Shown: in pieces, positions 1 to 8,226 of the stretch | Position numbering within the stretch: the stretch's first letter is position 1 | Layout: each line of letters begins with the position of its first letter | NCBI GenBank assembly: GCA_964435775.1 | Contig: CAYTAP010000032.1 | Span: forward strand, 1 to 31,400 | Length of the DNA: 31,400 bases | DNA from: CAYTAP01 sp964435775 | GTDB taxonomy: Bacteria; Planctomycetota; Phycisphaerae; Tepidisphaerales; Tepidisphaeraceae | Direction of reading: 5' to 3' | The notes under the pieces: generated by a model | The model's input: the letters and a program-made list of their open reading frames with translations, nothing else | What the model was told of the DNA's origin: nothing | Database searches by the model: none | Position numbers and translations under genes: made by a program

Positions 1-492
1 AATTACCAGCGCCTCTGGTCAGCGGCCCAATCCGTCGCCCGCGACTATTTCTTCACCCTCGATCGCGAGGACTATCGCGAAGGCGTCCTGACGACCCTGC
101 CGCTGACGAGCATGCAATGGTTTGAGTTCTGGCGACGGGATGTGGCGACAGTGGATGATCTGGCGCGCAGTTCCCTTCAAACGCTGCGTCGCACCATTCA
201 TTTCAAGCTGGAAAGAGATCCCGATGGCGGATACCGCTTGTCGCCCAAGGTGCTGGTCGAGCAATATGCGACCGTGGGGCAGCGGCTGACGTATGTGGGG
301 TATTACAGCAGGGCCTCGGACGTGGGGCCCCAGGTGGGAAGCATGGAAATGGATGAGGGGCAGGCCAACCCTCCGCAGTACTGGTTTGCAATCGGGCGGG
401 ATCATGCCCTGGAAAAACGGCTGGCGGAATCCATCCGCCATGAGTTGGCGAATGCTACGCGACAGGCGAAGGCCGACGCTCCGAACCATTGA
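1..492 (+). CDS. Hypothetical protein, 5' partial
   Basis: The reading frame is open from base 1 and ends at a TGA at 490-492, so the N-terminus lies outside the window. About 163 residues are visible, with no recognisable catalytic motif. The visible part is rich in aromatic and charged residues (for example a WFEFWRRD stretch at about residues 40-47) and shows no membrane segment. An internal ATG at 112 exists, but the upstream codons read through smoothly in frame, so I treat the gene as truncated by the window edge. Its last 38 bases overlap the end of the convergent HD-domain gene. I do not recognise a named family. It resembles conserved planctomycete hypothetical or lipoprotein sequences, but that is an impression only. 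Confidence 0.7.
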   Translation, partial: NYQRLWSAAQSVARDYFFTLDREDYREGVLTTLPLTSMQWFEFWRRDVATVDDLARSSLQTLRRTIHFKLERDPDGGYRLSPKVLVEQYATVGQRLTYVGYYSRASDVGPQVGSMEMDEGQANPPQYWFAIGRDHALEKRLAESIRHELANATRQAKADAPNH

Positions 493-1786
493 GCGCATCG
501 CCGAGCGCTGCGCGAATGGGAATCACCCATCGTGGCGCCACATGCAGGCGGCGGAACGTCAACTGGTGATTGAACGACCTCCACAGCGGCGACACCTCCG
601 CCAGCGGCGTCAGCCCCCCCTGCTCATCACGCACCATGATTTCTCCCTCACTTGGCATTTTGCCCTGCGAATGATCGGCCGCTTGGCCACGCTCATACAG
701 CCAGTCGCTTGGTTCGTCATAAAACAGGTCGTAGTCCGGCTCGCCACCCAACCCATTCACGACGCGGCGCGCTTCGGCAGCCAGCCCGCTGGCGAGATCG
801 GCCGGTTGATGGGACAGGTCAATGGTTTTGAACAGCCGCCGGTTGAGCAGCCCATCGCAAAGCCGCGCGAGCACGGGATCGTCGCCGTACGCCCACATCT
901 TGAAACACTGCATGACCGAGATGTCATCCACGTCGATGAACTCGTCGATGGAAAGAGTCAGCCCGAGAAGCATTTTGAAAACAGGCTCATCCGGTTGCGG
1001 CCAGGAGAGTCTTCCCTGCGCAGCCAGCCGATGCGCCCGCTGCAGCGCGAGTTGCACCATCCCCTCGGCGCTCCGGACGACCTTGTGGAAATAGACGTTG
1101 CGGTACATGTGATACCGCGATTGCAGATACGCCTCAACCGCGCTGACACCCTTGAGCGTCACCGCCAGCCGCGCTCCCGAAGCATCCACCGTCAGGGCGT
1201 GAAGCAGCCAGCGAAGATCATAATCCCCATAGCGGCTTCCGGTCATCAGGTTGTCACGGAGAAGATAGTCGAAACGGTCGGCATCCAACTGCGAGCAGAT
1301 CACATCGCAGTAAAAGCTGCGCGTCGGCTTGCCTTGCAACAGGTCAACAACCCGAGCGGGAAGTGAGGCATCATGCCCGGCGAGAATGCCATGCACCTGC
1401 GAATCCCCGTCGAGAATGATCCGGTGCGTCTGTTCCTCGTGATCCGTGCCGCTGACGCGCTCAAAAACATGGCTGAAAGGCCCGTGACCAAGGTCGTGGA
1501 GCAACGCCGCGGCGAGGCACACGCATCGCGCCTCATCATCCACCGGATGGCTGGCGGCGATCTGGTTGAGCATCTGCCTGGCCGTCTCCATGACGCCGAG
1601 ACTGTGCGAATAACGCGAGTGATCGGCGCCGGGATACGCCAGCGACGCAAGACCCAGTTGCCTGATGCGGCGAAGCCGCTGAAACTCGCGGGCATTGAGC
1701 AGTTGAAACAAGAGCGCATCGAGCGGCCGATCGGTGCGGAAGGCGATGACATCGTGAACCGGGTCGCGGATGATCTTTTCGAACAT
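455..1786 (-). CDS. HD-domain metal-dependent phosphohydrolase (COG1078-like)
   Basis: This 443-residue protein belongs to the HD superfamily of metal-dependent phosphohydrolases, in the branch related to dNTP triphosphohydrolases. The N-terminus has the family opening I-R-D-P-V-H. The metal-binding set is visible: His61 in the RYSHSLGV motif, the HD pair at 97-98 in LLHDLGHGPFSH, and His101/His106 nearby. A second Asp typical of the set is likely in the DADRFDYLLRD stretch further on. Length fits the family. These enzymes act in the cytosol on phosphate esters, often nucleotides; the exact substrate cannot be read from sequence. The gene is convergent with the partial gene on its left (38-base tail-to-tail overlap) and divergent from the cupredoxin on its right. 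Confidence 0.9.
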   Translation of the reverse strand: MFEKIIRDPVHDVIAFRTDRPLDALLFQLLNAREFQRLRRIRQLGLASLAYPGADHSRYSHSLGVMETARQMLNQIAASHPVDDEARCVCLAAALLHDLGHGPFSHVFERVSGTDHEEQTHRIILDGDSQVHGILAGHDASLPARVVDLLQGKPTRSFYCDVICSQLDADRFDYLLRDNLMTGSRYGDYDLRWLLHALTVDASGARLAVTLKGVSAVEAYLQSRYHMYRNVYFHKVVRSAEGMVQLALQRAHRLAAQGRLSWPQPDEPVFKMLLGLTLSIDEFIDVDDISVMQCFKMWAYGDDPVLARLCDGLLNRRLFKTIDLSHQPADLASGLAAEARRVVNGLGGEPDYDLFYDEPSDWLYERGQAADHSQGKMPSEGEIMVRDEQGGLTPLAEVSPLWRSFNHQLTFRRLHVAPRWVIPIRAALGDALNGSERRPSPVA

Positions 1787-1892
1787 GGCGGGGATTATAG
1801 GGCAAAGCCGCCGCGGGCCGATGGTTTATTTGGGATGAGGCGGGGAAATCTCCAACAAGCCCTATGATATGCTCAAGCACACTGGAGCCATC

Positions 1893-2234
1893 ATGAACAG
1901 GATTCTGCCAGGCGGTCTGATCATTGCGCTCGCCGTGGCGTTCGCCGGTGCGCTGCTTCATGCAGAGGACAGCAGCGGCGCGAATGGCGCAAATGTGTCA
2001 ATTCAAAATATGAAGTATTCGCCGGCGACGATCACGATAAAGCCCGGACAGAGCGTCACCTGGACCAACAACGATGACCGGGATCATACGGTGGTCGCCG
2101 ACGATGGGTCGTTTCAATCGGACAACATCAGCGCCGGTGGCACATACCGGCATAAGTTCACCAAGGCTGGGCGCTACAAATATGGCTGCCGGTATCATCC
2201 GCGGATGAAGGGGGAGGTGGTGGTGGGTGAATAA
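1893..2234 (+). CDS. Secreted plastocyanin-like cupredoxin
   Basis: This small blue-copper (type 1) domain protein is exported by a signal peptide. An ATG at 1869 is possible, but the ATG at 1893 has a GGAG five bases upstream and starts directly at a classic signal peptide (MNR, then a hydrophobic core, then a small-residue cleavage site near HAED), so I prefer it: 113 residues. Numbering from 1893, the copper ligands are His65 in the DHTVV motif, Cys99, His102 and Met105 in the GCRYHPRMKG motif, the complete His-Cys-His-Met set. The role is probably periplasmic electron transfer. It stands alone, divergent from the HD-domain gene, so no redox partner is suggested by context. Confidence 0.9.
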   Translation: MNRILPGGLIIALAVAFAGALLHAEDSSGANGANVSIQNMKYSPATITIKPGQSVTWTNNDDRDHTVVADDGSFQSDNISAGGTYRHKFTKAGRYKYGCRYHPRMKGEVVVGE

Positions 2235-2279
2235 GGATGAAGGATGAAAGGAAGTATTGGGGAGGCAACGGCAGGCGGC

Positions 2280-2621
2280 TTATGGATGCGTGATGTCGTT
2301 GGCGAAAGGCGGTTGCGGGGCGGAGTGACGGGCGGGAAGGACGATCGTGAAATAGATCGTCAGCAGGAGCGCGATCCAAAGCGCCACGACCACCGCCAGC
2401 ACGCGGAACAGCATCGGGCGCGGCTTCAATGCCGCCCCCCGCGACGAGCCGCATGCGTGAGCGACGGACGGTTTCGGTGGTGTACCCGACAACGAGCCGG
2501 AAGCGTCAGCGACGGACGACTTCGATGCCGCGCCACGCGTCGATCCCTGCGATGACGCATCCTTGGGAAACTTGCGTGTGCGACCACCCGTGCGACCAGA
2601 CCCCTTTGCACTCTTATTCAT
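2280..2621 (-). CDS. Small single-pass membrane protein with tandem repeat
   Basis: The open frame extends upstream to 2822, but the likely start is the ATG at 2619-2621, which overlaps the TGA of the preceding minus-strand gene in an ATGA junction; upstream of it the other frame is clearly coding. The product is 113 residues: a basic, Ser/Gly/Ala-rich N-terminal tail, then one hydrophobic helix (about residues 70-95, LFRVLAVVVALWIALLLTIY) and a short outer tail. The tail contains two copies of a 16-residue unit around a K-x-S-V-A-x-A-x-G-S core. The function is unknown. Coupled translation suggests it works with, or is merely co-expressed with, the Minf_1886-like protein. Confidence 0.65.
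   Translation of the reverse strand: MNKSAKGSGRTGGRTRKFPKDASSQGSTRGAASKSSVADASGSLSGTPPKPSVAHACGSSRGAALKPRPMLFRVLAVVVALWIALLLTIYFTIVLPARHSAPQPPFANDITHP
2444..2518. repeat. Two-copy 48-bp-period repeat inside a coding region
   Basis: The 27-base block at 2444-2470 recurs at 2492-2518 with three mismatches; the 48-base spacing keeps the frame of the overlapping minus-strand gene (16 residues). The shared core is AGCGACGGACG. In another frame the same DNA reads RPSLT-type peptides, which I associate with intergenic repeats scattered through some planctomycete genomes; that link is from memory and not verified. Confidence 0.6.
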
Positions 2622-3034
2622 GCCTCGCCCTTGGAGACTTTGATCCGATAACCTGCGTCGAAAGCGGTGTTGAAGTCGAACACCGCGCGGAAATCGTCGA
2701 GTGAATCGCGATCGGTCTTCTGCATCAGGCCATTGTCCACCATCGCGAAGACGATTTTTCCGAAATCGAGCGTGGAGGTGATGTTCCAGCGCTGAAGGAC
2801 CGTTTTCGCCATCAAGCCCCATTGCGAGAGCGCGTATTCACGCAATCCCTGGCACAATTGCTGGCCGCACACATGGCGGGCCGCCGGATCCTCAACAGGC
2901 GCGGTACCATGAATGTGCGCCACCGTGTGCGCCAGGCCGCGATGAACAAACTCAAAGGCGTCGATCGGGTAAACCCCCACCAATTCCACGACTTGCTGAA
3001 GCGTTTTCGGGGCTGGATCATGGGCTGGCGGCAT
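2618..3034 (-). CDS. Minf_1886-like conserved protein
   Basis: This 138-residue protein matches my memory of the Minf_1886 family, found in Planctomycetota, Verrucomicrobia and relatives. The recognisable blocks are an N-terminal segment on the pattern AFEFVHRGLAHTV, a central C-G-Q-Q-L-C-x-G-L-R-E-Y-A stretch, W-G-L-x-A-K-T-V-L-x-x-W, and F-G-x-I-V-F-A-M-V-x-x-G-L-M-x-K-T near the end. No signal peptide or membrane segment is visible, so it is probably cytosolic. The family has no established biochemical role that I know of. It overlaps the next gene by four bases. The ribosome-binding site is weak (GGGATGG about 14 bases upstream). Confidence 0.85.
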   Translation of the reverse strand: MPPAHDPAPKTLQQVVELVGVYPIDAFEFVHRGLAHTVAHIHGTAPVEDPAARHVCGQQLCQGLREYALSQWGLMAKTVLQRWNITSTLDFGKIVFAMVDNGLMQKTDRDSLDDFRAVFDFNTAFDAGYRIKVSKGEA

Positions 3035-3171
3035 TGGGACAATTTACCATCCCATTTTCCTGCGCCAACGCATCCGCCCACTTTTCACAATGCCCCCCGA
3101 CGACTACCATACCCCGCAATGTTTTTGGACCTTTTTTTGCTGATTCAATAAATTAATCGCGGGAGGATATT

Positions 3172-4293
3172 GTGGCAGAGCGATCAAATGGGGCGAAGTT
3201 GCGCTTTGGAGTGATTGGATGCGGCGCCATCGGGCCGACGCACGCCGGCGCGATCTCGCAAATCAATGACGCCGAACTCGTCGCCGTTGCCGATCCAATC
3301 GCTGAACGGGCCCGCGCCCTGGCGAAAAAGCATGGCCTGACGAAGATTTATCAAAATGCCGTCGAGCTTTGCGCCGATCCGGAAATCGACGTCGTCTGCA
3401 TCTGCACACCCTCCGGCATGCACGCGGACCACGCGATCGGCGCGCTGCGCGCCGGCAAGCATGCCATCGTGGAAAAGCCGATGGAAGTGTCGCTGCCCGC
3501 GTGCGATCGAATGATCCAGGCGACGGAACAGACCGGCAAAAAGCTGACCATCATCTCCCAACATCGCTTTGACCCCGCCACCGTGCTGGTCAGGGACGCC
3601 ATCCAATCGGGAAAGCTCGGCAAAATCATCCTCGCGACTGCCGACGTCAAATGGTGGCGCAGCCAGGAGTATTACGACTCGGGGGACTGGCGCGGGACCT
3701 TCGCCCTCGACGGCGGCGGCGCGCTGATGAACCAGGGCGTACACACCGTGGACCTGCTTCAATGGCTCGCCGGCGGCGTGGCGTCGGTCTTCGCGCATGT
3801 ACGCACCGCGGCACATAAAAATATCGAGGTGGAGGACGTCGCGGTGGCCGCGTTGACCTTCACAAATGGCGCGGTGGGAACGCTTATGGCGACAACCGCG
3901 GCGGTCGGCGGCCTGCCGGCGAGGATTGACCTCTTCGGAACCGAAGGCGCGGCGATCATTGAAGGCGATGCGCTCAAGAGCCTGTCGCTCAAAACCGGCG
4001 AGACGTTTCAATCCGAACACGCCGCCGCCCACGCGCTGTCGGTGGCGCGGGGCGGCACGGCATCGGTCAAGGATCAGGCGACGACGCGCAACGAAAATGC
4101 CGCGACGGCCGCCGCCAACCCCGGAGCGGTCTGGGGCGACGCCCACCGCGCGCAAATCCAGGACATGATCCGCGCGATCCGAACGAACACCCCCCCCGCC
4201 ATCGATGCCCGCGCCGCACGCCGCCCGCTGGAAATCATCCTCGCCGTGTACGAATCCTCGCGGACGGGCAAGCCTGTGGCGCTTCAGCCTTGA
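3172..4293 (+). CDS. Gfo/Idh/MocA family oxidoreductase
   Basis: This is a 373-residue NAD(P)-dependent dehydrogenase of the sugar and inositol oxidoreductase family. The start is GTG at 3172, with a strong GGGAGG site at 3161-3166. The N-terminal Rossmann fold has the G-C-G-x-x-G dinucleotide motif at residues 16-21, then the CTPSGMHADH block and the family EKP motif at 101-103, whose Lys102 is expected to contact substrate and cofactor. The C-terminal domain carries GGGALMNQGVHTVDLLQWL with His191 and Asp194, the usual catalytic positions. There is no export signal. The substrate is probably a sugar, polyol or glycoside derivative, unassignable from sequence. It begins the plus-strand run, with 223 bases before the cupin gene. 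Confidence 0.92.
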   Translation: MAERSNGAKLRFGVIGCGAIGPTHAGAISQINDAELVAVADPIAERARALAKKHGLTKIYQNAVELCADPEIDVVCICTPSGMHADHAIGALRAGKHAIVEKPMEVSLPACDRMIQATEQTGKKLTIISQHRFDPATVLVRDAIQSGKLGKIILATADVKWWRSQEYYDSGDWRGTFALDGGGALMNQGVHTVDLLQWLAGGVASVFAHVRTAAHKNIEVEDVAVAALTFTNGAVGTLMATTAAVGGLPARIDLFGTEGAAIIEGDALKSLSLKTGETFQSEHAAAHALSVARGGTASVKDQATTRNENAATAAANPGAVWGDAHRAQIQDMIRAIRTNTPPAIDARAARRPLEIILAVYESSRTGKPVALQP

Positions 4294-4516
4294 ATGCCGG
4301 CGCGCCTTGTCGAACCTCGTATCAAACCCTCCTCCACTTCTTTTCAGCGGTCCCGCGCAAAGACCTGAGGGGAGCGCGCACGAATCGACAGTGAGTGATC
4401 CCGGCCAGCGATGATTGGCACGGAGCCACGCGTCGCTGCATGGCGGAAGAAGGAAAAACAACCGTTGTGTCGCAAGAACAGGAAGCGATAAAATCGCCCC
4501 GTCACAGGAGCTATGC

Positions 4517-4918
4517 ATGCATATTCAACGAAGCGGCGAAAAGCCTTCCGTGAAAGGACCTTCCGACTGGTTCACCGGAACGGTGCGCATCGATCCCATG
4601 TTTGACCAGGCCGAACCGGCCCGCGTCAGCGGCGCGAGCGTCACGTTCGAACCGGGCGCGCGCACGGCCTGGCACACCCATCCCCTGGGACAAACGCTCA
4701 TCATCACCGCCGGTTGCGGCTGGGTGCGGCGTGAGGGCGGGCCGCGCGAGGAAGTCCGGCCGGGCGATGTGATCTGGTTCGCCCCCGGTGAAAAGCATTG
4801 GCACGGCGCGACGGCGACGACAGCCATGACGCATATCGCTGTGCAGGAAAAGTTCAACGGCTCGTCGGTGAACTGGATGGAGAAAGTCAGTGATGAGCAA
4901 TACTTGAAAGGAGACTGA
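4517..4918 (+). CDS. Single-domain cupin protein
   Basis: This 133-residue beta-barrel cupin starts at the ATG at 4517, which follows an AGGAG site (4506-4510) at good spacing; an overlapping ATG at 4513 is in another frame. Cupin motif 1 appears as WHTHPLGQTLIITAG (two His, a Gln at the usual Glu-equivalent region) and motif 2 as PGDVIWFAPGEKHWHG. The His cluster implies a bound divalent metal. Related proteins are often labelled (R)-mandelonitrile lyase-like or are found beside carboxymuconolactone decarboxylases; the reaction here is not established. The stop codon lies only two bases before the start of the next aldo/keto reductase, so the two are translated from one message. Confidence 0.88.
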   Translation: MHIQRSGEKPSVKGPSDWFTGTVRIDPMFDQAEPARVSGASVTFEPGARTAWHTHPLGQTLIITAGCGWVRREGGPREEVRPGDVIWFAPGEKHWHGATATTAMTHIAVQEKFNGSSVNWMEKVSDEQYLKGD

Positions 4919-4920
4919 GG

Positions 4921-5961
4921 ATGAAAAAGCGTCTCTTGGGCAACAGCGGACTGGAAGTTTCGGCCCTGGGGCTCGGCTGCATGGGGATCAACCATAGTTA
5001 TGGCACGGCGTTGCCGAAGCAGGAAGGCATCAAGCTGATCCGCGCGGCGGTGGAACGAGGGGTGACTTTCTTTGACACCGCCGAGGTATACGGTCCCTTC
5101 ATCAACGAGGAGGTGGTGGGCGAGGCGCTTGCGCCCTTTCGCGACCAGGTTGTGATTGCCACCAAGTTCGGCTTTGACATCGATTTTGAAACGGGCGAGA
5201 ACCGCGGCGTCTGCAGCCGGCCGAAACGTATTCGTCAAGCCGTCGAGGGGTCTCTCAAACGGCTGCGCACCAAAACGATTGACTTGTTGTACCAGCACCG
5301 CGTCGATCCAAACGTGCCGATTGAAGATGTCGCGGGCACGGTCAAGGAGCTGATTGCCGAGGGGAAGGTAAAACACTTCGGCATGTCCGAACCGGGCGTT
5401 GCAACACTGCGGCGGGCTCACGCCGTGCAGCCGGTCACCGCGCTGCAGAACGAGTACAGCCTGTGGACGCGCGGGCCGGAAACCAACGGTATCCTGGCCG
5501 CCTGCGACGAACTGGAGATCGGCCTGGTGCCCTACAGCCCTCTGGGCAAGGGCTTCCTCACCGGCGCAATGAACAGGGACACCAGGCTGCGGGATGGGGA
5601 TTTTCGCAAATCAGTACCGCGCTTTACGCCCGAAGCGATGGAGAAGAACCAGGCTCTCGTGGACCTGCTGCGCCGCGTTGGCGAAGCCAAAAGCGCAACG
5701 CCTGCGCAGATTGCACTGGCCTGGCTGCTTGCGCAACGGCCATACGTCGTGCCGATCCCCGGTACGACCAAGTTGCACCGGCTGGAAGAAAACATCGCCG
5801 CCGCCGAGGTTGAACTCTCGGCTGCCGACCTGCGCGACATCGAAGCCGCAGCGGCACGGATCCACATCGAGGGCGAACGTTACGCACCGGCGCAGCTGGC
5901 GATGGTTGGACGCGACGCGACCTCGGCAACCCGTCAAGCCAGCACAGGAGGCACGCCATGA
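4921..5961 (+). CDS. Aldo/keto reductase (cytosolic)
   Basis: This is a 346-residue NADPH-dependent aldo/keto reductase with the (beta/alpha)8 barrel. The catalytic tetrad is intact: Asp52 and Tyr57 in FDTAEVYGPF, Lys82 in ATKFGF, and His126 in LYQHRVDP. The cofactor-binding end is visible as PYSPLGKGFLTG and PIPGTTKLHRLEEN. It resembles the AKR11/AKR13-type enzymes rather than the 2,5-diketogluconate group. There is no signal peptide. It starts two bases after the cupin stop with GGAGACTGAGG as binding site, and its TGA overlaps the ATG of the next gene, so cupin and two reductases form one operon. It is closely similar to the Tat-bearing reductase starting at 6920. Confidence 0.95.
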   Translation: MKKRLLGNSGLEVSALGLGCMGINHSYGTALPKQEGIKLIRAAVERGVTFFDTAEVYGPFINEEVVGEALAPFRDQVVIATKFGFDIDFETGENRGVCSRPKRIRQAVEGSLKRLRTKTIDLLYQHRVDPNVPIEDVAGTVKELIAEGKVKHFGMSEPGVATLRRAHAVQPVTALQNEYSLWTRGPETNGILAACDELEIGLVPYSPLGKGFLTGAMNRDTRLRDGDFRKSVPRFTPEAMEKNQALVDLLRRVGEAKSATPAQIALAWLLAQRPYVVPIPGTTKLHRLEENIAAAEVELSAADLRDIEAAAARIHIEGERYAPAQLAMVGRDATSATRQASTGGTP

Positions 5962-6851
5962 ACACATCCAAAATTCCGCACTTCACCCTCAACAACGGCG
6001 TGGAGATGCCGGCCATCGGGTTCGGTGTCTTCCAGACCCCACCCGCGGAGACCACCACCGCCGTGCTTGCCGCGCTCGAAATCGGCTATCGCCACATCGA
6101 CACCGCGGCGGCCTACGGCAACGAGCGCGAGGTGGGCGAGGGCATTCGCCGCTCCGGCCTTGCGCGAAACGAAGTCCTCATCGAAACCAAGATATGGGTC
6201 ACCGACTACGGCTACGACCAGACGCTTCGCGCTGCAGACAAGTCGGCGGCCAAGCTCGGCATCGACACCATCGACCTGCTGCTGCTCCACCAGCCCATGG
6301 TGGACATGCTCGACAAGACCATTGCGGCCTACCATGCGCTGGAAAAACTGCTTGCCGACAAGCGAGTGCGGGCCATCGGCATCAGCAACTTCACGCCGGC
6401 CATCCTGAAACGCTTCCTGCCGCAGGTCATGGTCACCCCGGCCGTCAACCAGATCGAACTCCACCCCTACTTCACGCAAGCCGCAAGCGTGGCGGCCAAC
6501 ACCGAAGCCGGCATCCTCACCCAGGCCTGGTCGCCGATCGGCGGCATCACGCATTACCGCGGCGAGTCGACCACCAGCACATTTACCGATCCGACGCTTG
6601 TGCGCATCGGCAAGCAGCATGGCAAGACGCCGGCGCAGGTCATGCTGCGCTGGCACATCCAGCAGGGGCGTCAGGTCATCCCCAAGTCAACCCATCGCGA
6701 GCGGATCGCCGAGAACTTCGACATCTTCGACTTCGAACTATCCCGTGCCGAACTCACCGCCATCGACGCGCTCGACAAGGGCGTGCGCGGCGGGCCCGAT
6801 CCCGACCAACCGCAGCCAGGGTTCCTCAAGTACACGATTGCCGGGGCATGA
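5958..6851 (+). CDS. Aldo/keto reductase, 2,5-diketogluconate reductase-like
   Basis: This 297-residue enzyme belongs to the AKR5-like group (2,5-diketo-D-gluconate reductase and relatives). The tetrad is complete: Asp48 and Tyr53 in HIDTAAAYGNE, Lys78 in IETKIW, and His111 in LLLLHQP. Also typical are the GISNF block, NQIELHPY, and IPKSTHRERIAEN for cofactor binding. It reduces aldehydes or ketones, probably of sugar acids or metabolic aldehydes, with NADPH; the exact substrate is unknown. The ATGA overlap with the upstream reductase shows translational coupling. It differs strongly from that neighbour, so the pair is not a recent duplication. Confidence 0.95.
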   Translation: MNTSKIPHFTLNNGVEMPAIGFGVFQTPPAETTTAVLAALEIGYRHIDTAAAYGNEREVGEGIRRSGLARNEVLIETKIWVTDYGYDQTLRAADKSAAKLGIDTIDLLLLHQPMVDMLDKTIAAYHALEKLLADKRVRAIGISNFTPAILKRFLPQVMVTPAVNQIELHPYFTQAASVAANTEAGILTQAWSPIGGITHYRGESTTSTFTDPTLVRIGKQHGKTPAQVMLRWHIQQGRQVIPKSTHRERIAENFDIFDFELSRAELTAIDALDKGVRGGPDPDQPQPGFLKYTIAGA

Positions 6852-6919
6852 GACCGCAGGACGAAAACCAGAAAATGCCGGTGTAAGGAGCGTACGCCTG
6901 CTTTCAATCGGAGATCGAC

Positions 6920-8101
6920 ATGGACAAACACCCGAACGATATGGATCGCCGCGGCTTTCTGAAAGGAGCCGCCACGCTCGCCGCGATACCACTGGTCACG
7001 GGGATGGCGGCGAACCATGTGCTTGCGCAGACATCCGCGGAAATCCATGCCAGCGGCAAGGGCGGCGCGAGCGGCGCCGAGGCGGCGCGCGTGACCGGAC
7101 GGCGCAGGCTCGGGTCCCTGGAAGTTTCCAGCATCGGCATGGGTGTGCAGAACATGCACCGCAAGTACACGACCGAGGTTCCGTATCGGCCTGAAATGAT
7201 CCGCGTGCTCCGCGCGGCGTACGGTCGCGGCGTCACCTTCTTCGATTGTGCCGAGGCCTACGGTCCTTTCGAAAACGAGCGGATTCTCGGCGAGGCCATC
7301 GAGCCATTCCGCGACAAGGTCGTGATTACATCGAAATTCGGCTGGAACATCGACCCCGATACCGGCAAGCGCGGCCCGGGCCTCAACAGCAAGCCAAAGC
7401 ACATCAAGCGCGCCGTCGAGGGGATGCTCAAGCGGCTGCGAACCGACCGCATTGATCTGCTCTATCAGCACCGGGTCGATCCGGCGGTGCCCATCGAGGA
7501 TGTCGCCGGCGCGGTGAAAGAGCTGATGAATCAGGGCAAGGTGCTGCATTGGGGGCTTTCCGAGCCGGGCATACAGACGGCCCGTCGCGCGCATGCCGCG
7601 CTGCCGCTGACGGCGATCCAAAACGAGTATTCGATGGCGACCCGCGACCCGGAAAAAGAAGTGATACCGCTGTGCGAAGAGCTGGGAATCGGCTTTGTGT
7701 GCTGGTGGCCTCTGGACTGCCAGTTGCTCACCGGCTGGATCGATGCGAACACGCGATTCGCACCCGGCGATCTGCGCGCGGTCACGCCGCGATTCTCGCC
7801 GGAGAACCTGTCCGCCAACATGCGGTTGGTTGATCTCATCAAGACCTGGGCGGAGCGCAAGCAGGCCGCGCCTGTCCAGATCGCCCTCGCATGGCTGATG
7901 GCGCGGAAACCCTGGATCGTGCCGATCCCCGGGACAACTGTGATGGCGCACATGATCGAGAATATCGGCGCGGCGCACGTTCAATTTACGCCCGGCGAAC
8001 TCGAGGAACTGAACGCTGCCGTCCGGGCCATTGAGGTCAAGGGGCAGCGCCTGCCCGACGCGGTGCTGGTCTTTTCAGGCGTGGAGGCGGCGAAGAAGTA
8101 G
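6920..8101 (+). CDS. Aldo/keto reductase with Tat signal
   Basis: This 393-residue protein has the barrel of an aldo/keto reductase behind an N-terminal export region. The Tat motif D-R-R-G-F-L-K-G is at residues 9-16, followed by a hydrophobic stretch to about 36 (VLAQ cleavage region). The reductase domain starts near residue 60 and has Asp109 and Tyr114 (FFDCAEAYGPF), Lys139 (TSKFGW) and His184 (LYQHRVDP). It shares long blocks with the reductase at 4921, including LYQHRVDP and VPIEDVAG, so the two are paralogues. Folding with NADP(H) before export would fit Tat. It follows the previous gene after 68 bases and is probably in the same transcript. Confidence 0.92.
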   Translation: MDKHPNDMDRRGFLKGAATLAAIPLVTGMAANHVLAQTSAEIHASGKGGASGAEAARVTGRRRLGSLEVSSIGMGVQNMHRKYTTEVPYRPEMIRVLRAAYGRGVTFFDCAEAYGPFENERILGEAIEPFRDKVVITSKFGWNIDPDTGKRGPGLNSKPKHIKRAVEGMLKRLRTDRIDLLYQHRVDPAVPIEDVAGAVKELMNQGKVLHWGLSEPGIQTARRAHAALPLTAIQNEYSMATRDPEKEVIPLCEELGIGFVCWWPLDCQLLTGWIDANTRFAPGDLRAVTPRFSPENLSANMRLVDLIKTWAERKQAAPVQIALAWLMARKPWIVPIPGTTVMAHMIENIGAAHVQFTPGELEELNAAVRAIEVKGQRLPDAVLVFSGVEAAKK

Positions 8102-8226
8102 GTGCGGCCGGTCGGTGGCCAAGCGGTGCGGCATGCGGAGCGAGCCATGCGAACGAGAGCATGGAGACGCGGCGGCACTGCGCGTTCATCCGCCTCCACC
8201 CAATCCTCCGGTTTTGGAGTCAGACC

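Noticed and set aside
293..1366. Long plus-strand ORF opposite the HD-domain gene
   Set aside because: It is the antisense shadow of a clear HD-domain gene; the protein has no recognisable domain and biased composition expected from GC-rich reverse frames.
3125..3154. TTGGAC/TAAATT promoter before the Gfo/Idh/MocA gene
   Set aside because: The start site would fall within the ribosome-binding site, leaving no leader; the match is weak.
3184..4518. 444-residue minus-strand ORF
   Set aside because: It is antisense to the Gfo/Idh/MocA gene, which has full motifs and a strong ribosome-binding site; the antisense product is Arg/Asp/Gly-rich without domains.
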